Shown: positions 33,844-46,900 of the stretch, piece by piece | Layout of the letters: every line of letters begins with the position of its first letter | Position numbering within the stretch: position 1 is the first letter of the stretch | Assembly: GCA_963969395.1 (NCBI GenBank) | Contig: OZ017796.1 | Location: 41,034,243 to 41,098,242, forward strand | Origin: Pseudoscleropodium purum | Taxonomy: Eukaryota > Streptophyta > Bryopsida > Hypnales > Brachytheciaceae | Direction of reading: 5' to 3' | DNA length: 64,000 bases | The notes under the pieces: model-generated | Database searches by the model: none | The model's input: the letters and a program-made list of their open reading frames with translations, nothing else | Told to the model about the DNA's origin: nothing | Program-made: the position numbers and the translations under genes

Positions 33844-36729
33844 ATGGCTACCATGGCCAACCCCGCAGTCCAAGCAACTGGTTGCGTGAGACTTCCAAAT
33901 GCATCCCATTCGGGGACTTTACCCAAGGCTAGGACTCACGTATGCATGCCGCAATCTCTGTCCTCCGCCTGTGCAAGTTTCTATTCCAACAAACGGTTGC
34001 AAGGCTCTTGCGCTTTGTCCCGGACACGAAAAGCTTCGTCTGTGAAATCCGTCTTGGAGGCTGGGAAAGCCGCCACCGAGAAGGCTGTGAAAACCGCGGA
34101 AGAGAGCTTGAAGACGACTCCCGAAGCCGTCAAAGAAGGAGTCGAAGCTGTGAAGGAGGCGGTGGTGGTAGAGACGGCGGAGGCTGTGAAAGAAGTTGTG
34201 CAAACTGGCAAACTCACTCGGACTCGGAGTTATCATAAGCCACGAGGTGGAAACATCAAAGCAGATCCTCTCCGTATCATCATGTTCCAGGTACCGAAAT
34301 GTACTCATCTCTCTCTAATTGCACTGACAGATGTGCTTTTGTCCAATTGGCATATGCACATGATCGAGGTTGATGTATAGATGCTTTGAATATACTGGGA
34401 ATCTGAGTTTCAGTGTCTTTTTAGAGAGTTCTGTGTGTACACTGCATGGCAGATTCTTAGATCTATAGACAAGAGTGCAACTGCAGAGTGTAGTGTGCCA
34501 TTTGAGAGAATTGAGTGTTTTCATAGCGTATGAGGTTCTTAGGGTATGTTGGGAAGAGTGCAATTTGAGAGGGCTGAGTGTGAGCTTCACAATCGTGATG
34601 ATTCATGTATGACAGTGGCTAAGCAATTCGTTTGTTCTGCTGTCTGGACACAGGGCTTCAACTGGGAGTCATGGAAGTCGCCGAGCTGGTACGACGTCTT
34701 GGGCAACACCGCGGAAGAATTGGCAGTAGCCGGCATTACCGATGTTTGGTTTCCTCCATCCAGCCATTCTGTGGCTCCTCAAGGTTAATAATTCACCTTT
34801 CGATTGTTGATATTGTTTTCATAATAATCTTAGTACAGAGTTGTTCCTCCAACAGTGATATGAATGTGAAGATTCAGTCCTTTCGATTGTTGGCAATGTT
34901 CTCATACTAAGCTTCGTATAGAATTCTGCCCTCAACAATGGTACGAATGTGAAGATTCACGAATATGTACTGACTAAATGATGGTGGATTGTGTTGCAGG
35001 CTACATGCCAGGACGTCTCTACGATTTGAACGACTGCAAGTACGGCAACGAGGAGAAGCTTCGGGAGACGATCGACCTCTTCCACAAGGCTGGAGTGCGC
35101 TGCATCGCTGACATTGTGGTGAACCATCGCTGCGGTGAGGAGCAAGACGAGCGTGGCGAGTGGGTGATTTTCGAAGGCGGCACTCCGGATGATGCTCTGG
35201 ATTGGGGTCCGTGGGCTGTTGTTGGCGACGATTACCCCTTCGGCAATGGAACGGGTAAGCATGCGCGCATGTCAAAGTTCACATTAGCCCTATGAAGATT
35301 GACATTTTCTGGCCATTTGGATGGATCACATTATGAAAAGATTAAATCAGGCGGGACGAATTCTTTCATCAGCAGAATCAGTGAAGAGCCTTGCATTTGG
35401 TTGGTCAAAATAATACTGAAATTGCTCAAAAGAACAGTCCTCATTGCAGCTACTCAAAACTGGTAAGAAGATGTGAGGCTGAATTTGGACTCTTGATCCC
35501 TCAGGGGTTTATAATATACTATCGTTTCTTGTTGAATCATATTGCGAAGAATATAATGCAGATGTGGTGAAATCTTTGATCATCAGAATGAGTGAAGAGT
35601 ACTGCATGTGTTTGTCTAAAATTGGACTAAAGACAGGTCCCATGTGATCTTTAAAAAAGTGCCTAAACAAACCCGAGGCTCCGTTTGGACCTCTTAAACT
35701 TGCAAGGTTTGACAATCCTTTGTGATCATTCTTATTGAAATTTATATGTACATTGATCTATGAACTGAACTATTCGTTAATTCCGATGTCATCCCAGGTG
35801 CCCCTGACACTGGCGACGATTTCGGCGCCGCCCCCGACATCGACCACACCAACGACATCGTCCAGTCCGACCTCATCAACTGGATGAACTGGATGAAGTA
35901 CAAGATCGGCTTCGACGGCTGGCGCTTCGATTTCGCCAAAGGCTACGGCGGCTACTTCGTGGGCCGTTACATCCGCAAGACGGAACCTCAATTTTCCGTC
36001 GGCGAGTTTTGGACCAACATGAACTACGGCAACGACGGCGTGGACTACAACCAGGACAGCCACCGACAGCAACTCGTGGACTGGGTGCACGCCACGGGTG
36101 ACAGATCCACCGCCTTTGATTTCACCACGAAAGGCATCTTGCAGGAGGCTGTGAAAGGGCAGCTGTGGAGATTGAGAGACCCGAATAACAAGCCACCGGG
36201 GATGATTGGGTACTGGCCGTCGAAAGCGGTGACTTTCTTGGATAATCATGATACAGGAAGCACGCAAGGGCATTGGCCGTTCCCGGGGGAACATGTGATG
36301 CAAGGGTATGCGTACATTTTGACGCATCCGGGGAACCCGTGCATTGTACGTTCTTTTCGAAAACCCTTACCTTCTTCAGTTGTTTGAGTTCGCTTCATAT
36401 TTTTCTTTTTTTCATTTCTTTTCGGGTGTTGGAAATGGTTATTGATTGACACGGTGTGATTGTGTGTCCAGTTTTACGACCATTTCTTCGACTGGGGGCT
36501 GAAGGAGGAGATTTCCACGCTGATTGATGTGAGGAAGCGGAACGACATCAATGCCAAGAGCAAAGTCCACATTTCAGCAGCGGAGAGTGATATGTATGTT
36601 GCAGAAATTGATGATCGTGTGGTGCTCAAGATTGGACCTCGGTTCGATATGGGGAACTTGGCTCCCAAGGAGGAAGAGTATAAGGTTGCGGCAGTGGGAA
36701 AAGACTACTGCGTCTGGGAGAAGAAGTGA
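33844..36729 (+). CDS. AMY: Alpha-amylase (GH13), probably plastid-targeted
   Basis: Five exons (33844-34290, 34654-34783, 35000-35254, 35798-36345, 36472-36729) splice in phase into 545 residues. The start ATGGCTACCATGG fits plant initiation context. Residues 1-60 are Ser/Ala/Arg-rich with few acidic residues, like a plastid transit peptide. Residues 65-125 are an Ala/Lys/Glu/Val repeat ([27 protein letters not shown]) likely to form an amphipathic helix. The GH13 barrel starts at FQGFNWESW. The four catalytic regions are present: ADIVVNH (about 229-235), [12 protein letters not shown] with nucleophile Asp about 322, VGEFW with acid Glu about 347, and FLDNHDTGS with Asp about 429. The C-terminal beta domain ends at [14 protein letters not shown]. 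It cuts internal alpha-1,4 bonds of starch. Confidence 0.93.
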
Positions 36730-37432
36730 CAGCAACTTTGAATGCGATTGTAGTTTTTAGCACAGAATTAGTAGTAAAAATCTTTGTTATTTCAAGTGTG
36801 AAGGTAGTGTAATCGACGTCTTTACAGTAGACGCTTGATGAGATATGTCACACCGACTACCTGCATTGTGCGATCTGGAGTTAGTGTGACATGTGTCATC
36901 AATCTTCTCACTGCCACATTGAGTCTTTTGGTAAAACTCATAGAAATGACTCATTGTAGATCATAATTATGTCAATCTATTATTCGATTAGCTGAGTTCT
37001 GAAAGCCCATAATTGTACACTACTTGAATTCAGCTGTTGTTACAATCGAATTTCTTTCATCTGACTGCCTACAAGTGAAGCCAGTCATATATAAACCGAA
37101 AGTGTGAGTTTGCTACAGTCAATGTCAGTGTGGTGAGTAGCTGTTCTAACTTTTATGGCGCAGACTATCTGCGTTTGCTCCCCTAGATTATTGTTGCAAC
37201 GTCGGTTATTGGGTTTCCTTGTTAGCAACTACAACTATTTTTTTCTCCAAGTTTTGATGCAGATGACTATTTGTCACCTGAGTTAAGATGAAATTACTTA
37301 ATTTTGATACGCAAGTAGAATATGCTGAAGAGCTTTGTCGAGTAAAATCACATTCTGCTGTACAGAATATCCTTAGCACGCATTGCGTGTGCACCTTCAC
37401 TCATCAGCGCACCAAAGGTTGATGTTGAAGCT
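36730..37432. other. Intergenic region between convergent genes
   Basis: It holds the amylase 3' UTR and the 3' end of the minus-strand clathrin light-chain locus. A TATATAAA-like word is present at 37088-37096 on the plus strand, but no gene follows it. Confidence 0.4.
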
Positions 37433-39220
37433 TCAAGAGAATCTGCACAGGTTGTCATAGCTGCTACTTAATTCGATACCTACCTTAACCGTAATACAGT
37501 AAAAGAGCGAATTGTGACATAAACAACTGATCCTCTCTACTATCAACTTCTGTAAGATCACATCCTCTGCGTAGGGAGAAAAATCAATGTGGGAAAGCAG
37601 AGCATTCTGTCACTGACATGTTACAGGAAGTTGCTTTCAAAAACTCTATGTGCCAAGATGAGGTAAAATTGCCGATGAAAAGAGTTGACACGAACCTCTC
37701 GCATGCGTGACAAATCGGTGGATTTCTTGGTGGGTTTGGGTAAGTAGTTTTGGGGTCGGCTCTTGCCAGAGTCTTGCTTCTTAGGTGTGGAGAGCTGATG
37801 TTCCACAATGGATTTGGGCGACAGGGAATTCACATGCTTCATAGCATTTGCGGACCCAGTTGCAGTGGGAGCCTTTCCAATGTCTCCGTCTCCGTGAAGG
37901 TCAATGAGAGCTGCCACGGCCGCCCACAAGTTGCCTCCTTGAGTCTGCTCCTGCTGCTTGGCTCCCACTTCGGCATGGTATTTGGCTTCTCTCTCTCTGG
38001 AGCCAAGCCATTCATGTAGGGGTTGAGTGTTGCCATAATTGACACTAATAGCAACTGAGCATATTTATTATTATGAAACAAACATGGGATTTTAATGGAA
38101 AGGGAAGGGAGATTCCAGTGCACTTTAGAATGCATTATTTGAACATTGTATGAATAAGTTATGAATTTTTAGAATATTATGTCATTCATCTAGGGTATGT
38201 GCACCTATAATTGCCACTAATAGCAACTGAGCTTAGTTTACTATTATGAAACATACATGGGATTTTATTGGCAAGTGAAGGGATTTATTGTCAAATCTAT
38301 TGCATTGTTACTCTTAAAGTTGAGTTTTCATTTTTAATCACAATTTGCCACAATGACAAAACTTACTTGCATTGAGATTATGTGACATTAACTAAATATA
38401 ACATGTTATTGGAATGATAGAATGTAAGCTAGGACATAAGGCTCTACATGAAGTTGAAATATGTGCATGCAATGTACGAAGACTTGAGTGCTAAGTGGTG
38501 CAATTTTCTTTTCTTTTTTATGTTGGATTAGCTACTCCCGTCTCTTGGCATCACCAATATTAAGCAAATAAGACTAGGACTTGCACTTGCCTAACACTAG
38601 TCAATCCACTCAATGAAAGGGTCAACTCTACACATCTTAATTGTTGTATAATTGTGTCAAGTTTTAGTAATGAAGATTTGAACAAATTTGACCAACTCAT
38701 AATTGACCTTAGTTACCTATTCAATTGTTTATTGGCTTCAATTTGTATGTCTCTTTCTTTATAGAAGTTTTTACGTTCAACGGCTGCTTGCTCCATAATC
38801 TGTTGACAACATTGGTACACAACTTTCGTTTTATTTTTCAAACTACTTCCTTAAGTTTTCTTTTGAAAGCCTTCATAAGATGAAGTTGCATTGTAGATGT
38901 TACTTTTGGAATAAAATTCTCAATTTCAAAAGAAAAGGACAAAATAATAGAAGTCCACGAGTATGTAAGTAATAGTGGGTGAAAGTTCATAAACCATTGT
39001 TCAAATATAAGGTAAGTGAGTCCATTGTCAGCCAAATGGGAGCAAATTGACAGTGGACAAAATTCTATTAGTGGTGTACATTTCAGAACTTGAGAGTCAT
39101 CTGATCTTGGCTTGAATGCCATGTGAAAAGGGAATTAGGGCTTAAGTTACGTGGTCTAGCTTTGCTTGCGATTCTCTTTTCCGTTCCTGGAGCTCCTCTT
39201 CCTTCTTCCTTTTCCATTCT
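37433..39220 (-). CDS. Clathrin light chain-like gene, N-terminal exon not found
   Basis: Minus-strand exons at 39220-39151, 38799-38717 and 37996-37696 join in phase. A possible last exon is at 37564-37433. The first gives REWKRKKEEELQERKRESQA, the second IMEQAAVERKNFYKERDIQI then EANKQLNR, and the third EREAKYHAEVGAKQQEQ, NLWAAVAALI, then KKSTDLSRMREV. The REW start, the heptad-rich helix, the NRE..KYHAE segment and above all the TDLSRMR signature are those of plant clathrin light chains, which bind the heavy-chain hub on coated vesicles. The usual KLKHNPP tail is not seen; the candidate last exon reads DVILQKLIVERI. No N-terminal exon with a start codon was found upstream, and other DNA lies there. 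The locus may be truncated, or a divergent exon was missed. Confidence 0.65.
38030..38295. repeat. Tandem duplication in the clathrin light-chain intron
   Basis: A block TAATTG.CACTAATAGCAACTGAGC...TTTATTATTATGAAACA.ACATGGGATTTTA.TGG at 38035-38105 recurs at 38209-38280. The spacing is about 174 bp and there are few differences. Confidence 0.75.
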
Positions 39221-39574
39221 CTACACCACACAATGCGCACACACACACATATATTTTCCTCACCCGGCCTTTATCAGGAATCTGAATGTGCTTGCAAAGT
39301 CAAATGTGATGCAAACAATTGTCGTGTACACACAAACACCTAAGTTTCAACAAAAACTAAACTAAGCCATTCATGGAAATCCAACTGAAGATGCTCAGAC
39401 AGAGAAATTTCGTAAGCACTTGGAGATGAGGAAGCCTTCCACCTCGAGCTCAAATATTAGGAAAGCCTCTCCCCATCATGGAGCTTGAGTTGGGGAGACC
39501 CGAATCAGAAGCAGAAGGCTAGGGTTAATTGGGTTAGTTCAGTTTTTCAGTTTCATTAGGGTTACAAATTTTTC

Positions 39575-40210
39575 TCATGAAGATGTGTGATCAGGGAGAA
39601 GCCATATTGAGCACCTGAGAATCTCAGACTCGTGCTGTTGCGAAGCCTCGTCCCGCTCATCGGTGAAGCTCATGATCTGGTCAGGGGTGCGGTCACCATC
39701 AGTGGCATACCCTCGATGAACATTGTGAAGGAGCGCCTGAATGCCATAGCTACAAGTGGAAGAGTGAGGAAGATGACGACTAAGACTGGGTAAGTGGCAA
39801 GGTTGACAGTATTCATCTGCAGGGACGGTGGGAAACAAATCATGATGGTGGGCAGCATCTACTTCGCCCTCGATTGGAAACTCCAGCTTGTCAAATTCCT
39901 TAATACTCACATTCTCCATTCTCTTGGGCGAATCCGTCCGCTTGAAGATAAGGCTATGCATCTTCAATCACAGCTCGTCTGAAGTACAAGCGTCAATCAT
40001 GTCGCCATTTTTATTTGCCAATTCATGACCTAAAGTTGTTGTATCTACCTTCATACCTTCATAGCTCGAACTCATGCACTGCGGCTGGAAATCCTGTCAA
40101 CTGTACACACGCTCTTCCTGATTTCTGCAAAGTTTCTCCAGGCTTTAAATCTACAATTTCTTCAATGCTGATCTGATCACAGAAATCAGTGAAAAAGAGT
40201 CAATTGATTT
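39575..40210 (-). pseudogene. Unrecognised gene remnant within duplicated segment
   Basis: On the minus strand, exon-like pieces have plausible splice sites. ISIEEIVDLKPGETLQKSGR and ACVQLTGFPAAVHEFEL follow an acceptor GATCAG near 40170. MHSLIFKRTDSPKRMEN ends at a GTGAGT donor near 39915. A segment with two open frames (EFDKLEFPIEGEVDA... or MNTVNLATYPVLVVIFLTLP...) continues to 39575. A hydrophobic stretch favours a membrane segment in one reading. I do not know the family. Stops between pieces suggest decay. Confidence 0.35.
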
Positions 40211-40702
40211 GTGCTGCATTCTGATTTTAGACACTCAAGCTCTGGGAATGGGGTGATTGGGGTCTATTGAAGCTGGTATGGCCAACTACTTCATAGGAAG
40301 GGACTGCTGCGGCGGTTAAGTTAACAGGAATGAAAATCCAGTTCACATGATCCGGAATGAAATTCATTAGATAGGCTGTCCATTGTCCCACACTAATTTT
40401 CTTGGCATTTCACACTAATGTGCATAATTACTCATAATAATAGTGAAGAAAAATTCTGAGTTTTCATTATGTATCCACATTGTAGATATTGAAGACTAAA
40501 ATTCTGTCATGTACCTATACGGGCTCTTATGTTTCCAAGGCAACCTAACGAGCGTAAGGAGTGCACTGAACATGACGTGGTTCTGGTAGCCTATCAGAAG
40601 ACACTCAGGTGCATTTGTTGATGAGTCAGTTAATGCCACCTAGATCAGGGGAGTCTGATGAAAATTAACAGAATTGAGGTTAACAAATTTAGAAGCTCTC
40701 TT
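39758..40702. repeat. Segmental duplication, copy 1
   Basis: About 945 bp is nearly identical in the same orientation to 52699-53636. The shared tract starts at GGAAGAGTGAGG and ends at AGAAGCTCTCTT. Differences are scattered substitutions and small indels, roughly 5%. Confidence 0.93.
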
Positions 40703-41104
40703 CCCAGAATATGCAGAAGATTAGATTTCAGTTAAACAGCATTAATAATGTATGTAACTGAAAATTGCAAGTCTCGAATTCGATAAACCATAGCCACCCA
40801 GCTGCTCATATCGACTGTTTTTAGGTTTACACTTGCACATGTTTGCATATATCTTCATCTTCCATCTAACCTGGGTCTGGCCTTTCACCGGCGGGTCAAG
40901 ATACTTAAGAGTTTACTACCTCATGGGGCACGCTTGTTGAATTTAGAATCCAATATCTGCATCTTGGGTTCATGCTAGAACTCAAATTTATGTATCCTTA
41001 TTTATCACCGTTGGTGCTGAATATGTAAAAAAAACATGAAGTGTCAAACTTAGCATGGGACTACCTATCGAAACATACGAAATCTAAATGTTGTAGAACA
41101 ACTT
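40703..41104. other. Spacer, no gene seen
   Basis: No recognisable feature in about 400 bp. Confidence 0.5.
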
Positions 41105-41494
41105 TTAGGAATTTAAAAATCCAGAAGCCATTTGCTTCAACGAATTCTGTGAAGAGGAAATGAACAGACGGGCTCCGTTTCTCGCCGTTAAAACTAATTT
41201 CTCAGGTTCCTTTGCAGGATCAGATCCAGCTCTGGACTTGTCGACAGGATCTCCAGTAGTCCAATGAGAAGTATTTAGTGTGCAGATCGAGAGAAAGCAA
41301 GGAACTGGTTTCAAGCTTTGGATCGCTTGAGAGTTCACACTTAGTTCTTGCATCTTACCTTATTGTGAGGGGGACGGTGGCTCTAACTCAGAATTTGGTT
41401 CTGCTGGTGCAGCTACACTGGGAATCACAACATAGGCTTTTGCCGAAGGTTCATGATGAGGAACCTGTAGCACTGATTGAAATTGTGGAAGCAT
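41105..41494 (-). other. Possible small minus-strand coding remnant
   Basis: Two adjacent open stretches on the minus strand have coding-like composition: MLPQFQSVLQVPHHEPSAKA and more from 41494, and an 82-codon frame with LVLTARNGARLFISSSQ from about 41350. A GTAAG donor lies between them. The family is unknown and the status uncertain. Beyond it, 41500-42650 shows no clear gene. Confidence 0.25.
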
Positions 41495-42655
41495 CTTTGC
41501 ACTGATTTCATTCAATCCTATTCATGAACATGTCGTACGAAGACTAAGATGTTGAACGAACAAATGAATGACAGTAGGCATAGATAACACGCCTCACCAA
41601 TCATGAAAACTACTGAACATGTCAAATAGAATTCACAATTACAACTGCCTACATATCGAATAGTAGTGTCGATAAAGTTCGTTCCTTGTGCAGTCTTTCC
41701 CTCGATTGTACAGATAACCGAACGTCAAATCATCTCCAGCGTTTGATGAACATGCTCCGAGAATTGGCAATGCTTCAATAGTAGCACATGTCCGTGACTG
41801 CCAAAACCTTATTTTCCATACGCATTAAACACAAGTAGATATCAGGTACTGAGGATGACAACTATATCTGAGCTGATTAACGAGTATCAAACAATTAGTA
41901 AGTTTAGATTCAGTTCAAAAGCCATACGAGTAAGCTGTAAGCATGAATATCGAGTAATTGAAATTTGAGAGCTTCAAGGAGTTTTACACACGTCTAACAA
42001 TATTAACTAGTATATACAAAAGTGAAATTGATGAAAGTGAAAATGAGAATCAACCGCAACACTCTTTCATCTTTGAGTTGCTTCATACTGTAAGTACTGT
42101 ACACCATCTATGATTCAATGAAAGAGAGAATCCAACCCTCCTCTACCAGTTGTAAGCATGCAGGGGTACTTTTTAACCTTCAAAAGCGCAGTTAGATATG
42201 ACAGAACTGCTTCGAAACATTGCAATTCGGCACTACGGTGCAAAAAGAACGCAACTATTGCCAAAGTAAAACCCCATAACAGCAGTATACACAGCATCGT
42301 CACTGTAAACATGCACAAAAATGGTTCAACCTGGCAAAAGTAACATGGAAATTGTACAACTTAGGCTACCATACATTGGGAAACATTTTCACATTAATAT
42401 GCTCGATCACCGTAAAGCATTGACCAGTCCGTAAGCCAAGAAAGTCCTCGACGACATCTAAATCTAAAATCCTACATCGATCCTCGTACCTTCAACTAGA
42501 CTAGACTACGTACCATGTGCATAGCAACAACTCACTAATGCACCAAACTTCATAGGGGATAATCGCAGACCTCGACCAGCACATTCCTTGCAAATTAATT
42601 AACCAAATGCCATCGGGGAATTGGATTGATGGAATGAATTGAATCATATATTGTC

Positions 42656-43479
42656 TCAGTACACAGTGGTGGTGGTGCGGTGACGCCGACCCACGTGCGT
42701 GAGGTTGTACTTAATCCGGCGGATGTAAAACAGAGGGTTCATGTAGTTGAAGCGGCTCTTGGTTCGGGCGTGATGGAACTTCACGGGGTGCGTAGTTTTG
42801 TACTTGGCCAGGCGGAACCTGTTCATAGGGTTGTATCTGCTCAGTTTCCAACGCAACCGCGGGTTGTATCTGCACAGACGTCCACCCATTCACAATTCAC
42901 ATCAACAACCTTCCCAACAAACATATCAAACCACTGAACAAGACGTGAGTCCCACAGACTACTACTGTGCATTAATTACGAACCTCATCTTCATCCTGGT
43001 ACCAACAGCAACTCTTCGACACTATATTCATACACAAACTTGGTTGGCCTTCAATTAGCAAGTTGGGTGCGTGCATGATTTGGCTTCACCCACTGATCGA
43101 TCGATCTCTTACTAAACGGAAACGGGGTTAACGTTACTACTTCAATACTAGTCAACATGACCTCCCAGGCTCCCGCTTCGACTGATAACCACCAACATCA
43201 TGCATTCATTGAGTGAGACAGCACTTGGATCTCAAGAAAACTTTGAATATTGGTCAATGATCAGTCTCCCAAGATCGGTTCCAAAGCTGCTAAAAGTATT
43301 CATCGAAGAGCTAGAAGCGGGGCTAGAAGTTGTATGGAGTCTTGGTGAGCATGAAACTCAAGCTCTAGGATTGCAAGTAAGTAAGTAAGTCAGTAGTACC
43401 TGTTGACATGGCCTCTGGCTCGGACTCCAGGGTGAGTAGCAGCGTACACCTTCGCATCAGCTTGTCGCAATTCTTCCAT
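42656..43479 (-). CDS. Two-exon gene for a very basic 97-residue protein
   Basis: Exon 1 (43479-43400) starts MEELRQADAKVYAATHPG and ends HVN plus AG before a GTACTA donor. Exon 2 (42869-42656) begins after TCTGTGCAG and reads R-YNPRLRWKLSRYNPMNRFR, KTTHPVKFHHARTKSRFNYM, IRRIKYNLTHVGRRHRTTTTVY. The split Arg codon fits. Exon 2 is extremely rich in Arg, Lys, His and Tyr, with two RYNP repeats, which suggests nucleic-acid or ribosome contact, but I recognise no family. The clean splice, intact frame and higher GC argue for a real gene. Confidence 0.6.
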
Positions 43480-43714
43480 TTCAAACGACTTCCAGCAACG
43501 ACGTACCAAAAGAACTCGAACTGAGTGATACAACAATATGTACTCGGTGCTCAATAGCAAGCAATCCTACACAATCTGTACTTCCTGATCAATAGGAAAC
43601 AGGCCTTGTTAAGTACACAAGAGCTAAGTTAGCAAGCAAGAAATAAAGAGAAAGAGAGTTTGGGAGAGAGCTGTATACACAGTAGAGTGTGGAGAAAGGT
43701 GGGTCTGTACGGTT

Positions 43715-43737
43715 TGAGATAGAGAGAGAGAGAGGCT
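43715..43737 (-). repeat. (CT)n microsatellite in the probable 5' UTR
   Basis: AGAGAGAGAGAG on the plus strand lies about 240 bp upstream of the basic-protein start. On the gene strand this is a CT-repeat, a common feature of plant leaders. Confidence 0.55.
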
Positions 43738-43984
43738 GAAGGGCAGTTTATGAAGGGAACTTGGTTTGCTTGGATGGACGGATGAGATTGTGCAACGTGG
43801 ACGTTCAGGATCGTTGAATTGCGAACAGTCGAGATATTCGAAAAAGGTCGCTGGTTCAGTGGGAGCCTCTGTAGCGGACACCTGGCAGCTGGAGCTGTCT
43901 AAGCGACCTTTTCTTCAGGCTTTGGGCTTAGCTCAGCACTTGCCTTGTGGCTTCTGGGGGTTCGTGAAAAGTCTGCGGCAGTGA

Positions 43985-46900
43985 TCTCAGAATGGGTTCA
44001 GGATAATTAGTCATATGCTCATTTTTGGAAGTTTTTTTTTTGAATTTTGACACTGAAGGCTGAAAAAATTTAGTGTTTGGGAATTTTTTTGAGTTTAGGC
44101 AGCTAATTTCCTTCCATTCTCATATTCAACCAGTTCTTGAAGAAATGAGTCCAGTTATTTCCTTTGTTTTTAACTCTAAATAGAAAATTTACAAATTTTT
44201 TCACCGAATTTTTGCAATGGTTTTCAAATTGCAAATGGTTTTTTCCCCAAATCCACCAGCTAACTTTGAACTAACAGCCGGTTTTTTCCGATCATTGGTA
44301 GTAACTGAGCAAAATTTAGCCAATTTTGAGATCCCTACTCTATAGGAGTAGAAGTTCAAAAAAAAAGCCTGGAAAGATGGACCCATGACCATTGATTTCA
44401 AGCCTCAATTGTTGTCACTTTGTATCAATGGTGCCATGTTGCAACTAAATATGAACAAAAAAATTTTAATTTGTTTTTTAGAGATAAATTCGCATGTCTA
44501 GTACAACTGTATGAGTAATTAAATTAAATTAAATTTTTTTGGAATATTTGAAATTAGTGTGAATTTCTTAAGAAAAAAATTATTAAAATTTGTAGCAAAT
44601 ACAAAATATACCCAAAAAATATGAATGAAATTTTCATTATAGATATATTGATTATAGTATAAAACATCATGGTATAAGCCAAAATTTGCATATCCAACTC
44701 CAATATTAGAAAATTCACAAACCCTCATTGGTATAAATCAAATTTCAATGCCGTTTTATCACTGTTAAAGACTATGGTAATACATCCAAAGTTCAAATTG
44801 CAATAAAATCTTCAATTTTAAGGATTTTTCAAATTTTTAAATTAGAGCACAAAGAAATTTTTGTAACCTTCATTTTATTAGTTGGGCTCAAATCCAAAGA
44901 AAATAAAACTCAAATAAAAAAACAAAGATAAATAGATCGTCAAAATACACTAAAATGGCAACTTTTGAGATTCAATTTTTTGCATCTTCTTCAATAAAAT
45001 AGCCAATACTACCTAAGTGAGTTAATTTCCTCCAACATCCATTGCACACAAATTCAAATAACTCTAAAAAAATTGGATGAAAAATGGTTGTTCTTCATAT
45101 CATGTTGTCCATCTGAAACCATTGAAGTACTACAAAGTGGCATTATGGGTATTCAAAGTTAAGGAGTGTTACTAGTCCTATAGTATGAAACCAATTGTGA
45201 ACTTGTCTTTGTCAGAATGTAACCAAAGAGGTCCATAAAGTTATTATTTACCAATTGATTCTCAATTTAGGGGAATTTGACTCCTGAAAAAAAATTTCAA
45301 GTCATTTTTCCCTAAAAACATTAGAATTAGAGTGTAATCTACACTCAATGTTTTTCTTTTCTTTTCAGAACTATTAAAAATTGAGTTAAATAAAGGACTT
45401 CAAAGTTTATCTTAGAATACAATGGATATTCCATAACTACCCCCAAACTAAAACTCCTCGTAACTTTTATTTCATTAATCAAAATGGAATGATTCAACAC
45501 TTTATATATGTATGAATTCAAAAAAATAATTTTAAATTTTTATTTTTGAAAAAAGAGATTCTTAAAGAAATTTTCTAAGCTGCTCCGGTTGCCTGCATTC
45601 ATTGAAAATTACATATCATACAATGACTTCATAACCATGTAGTGAAAAGTTATGAAAATTATTGGGCCTTGAAGCTATTTCTCAAGCACAAATTGTGTAA
45701 AAAATTCAAAGAAAAAAATAAAAATTTTGATCATAGTGAGTTGCCCAAAATTGCTATATTGCCAAAAAATGTTGTTTGGTCCTTTAGAGGTTAAAGCAAC
45801 CTCCTTTAACTACAACAAAAATTGATCCTAGTAGCTATAATCACTATTAGCTTACATACAGTATAAGAAAAGATGATGAAGAGTATTTGCATGTTAAAAA
45901 AATGCTTACAAAGTAAAATGCAAGTGGTTGCACAACCTTTGGAGGCATAATGAATTAGTTGTAAATCTTCCATACTTGCAATCTAAATGATGCAAATAAC
46001 ATAAAGGTATTTTTAGTATCAAAATATTATCTAAACAAGGGGCTAAATGGGCATAAATGATATCAAAATTCATTCCCTTACAAGAGGGTTCATTTGTCAC
46101 TTGGACCTTTTCCATTGAGTCAACTCCATACCAAATTAAGAACTAACTATAGATTCTAAAAGCTAAGAAACATGAAAAACATGTATTAAAATTTGATGTT
46201 TAGGCAATATTCTTACCATCTTTTTATCTCCCACCGACCTACCCCAAAAGTTGTGCATCTAAAATTCCAAATGAATGTGCCATGCTCTTCAACATCTATC
46301 AATATTGTTTTAGCTCTAGACAATTCTGTAGAACTTGAAAGTGCCTCAAATCAAGCAAGCATCTTGTAGATTGAGAATGAATTAGTATCAAATTAGCCAT
46401 AAATTAGCCATAGATTGTTAGTAGATTTAAAACAACTTCTTCAGCCTTCTAAATATGATTTTAGTTTATTATTCCTAATTTTTTTATTATTTCTTCTCTT
46501 TATTTGGTAATTGGTATATCTCATAATCTAATACCTTTTGTCTTTCTTTCACATCTTTTAAAATATATGGTTAGTTGTAAATTTTGGTGAAGTATAAACT
46601 ATATAGAGAAGCTTCTCAATGTAGATTAGATCTTTTTGTCCCCAACTTTGTCAAAATTTAGTATAATGGATCATGTTTTGTTGAAAATTTTTTAACAAAT
46701 TTTTTTAAATGAATATAAAAAAGAATGTCTAGTTTTTACTATCATTTGTGGAAAAAGATATTCTTCTTGAGATTGAAATATTTTGGTTTTTCTCGTATTT
46801 TTTAAAGAAATTTGTGATTGGCCTTTATCATCATTTAATAAAAATATCAATATACCTCTTTTGAATTTTAGAACTGAAATAATATGCAATTGAAATAAAA

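Noticed and set aside
33919..34308. Long minus-strand frame opposite amylase exon 1
   Set aside because: It is the shadow of the repetitive Ala/Lys/Glu codons on the other strand.
35770..36327. 185-codon minus-strand frame opposite amylase exon 4
   Set aside because: It is antisense to the GC-rich catalytic exon, with no independent coding signal.
42115..42343. Overlapping 60-70 codon frames on both strands, one hydrophobic
   Set aside because: No splice context or recognisable motif was found, and length is within chance expectation.
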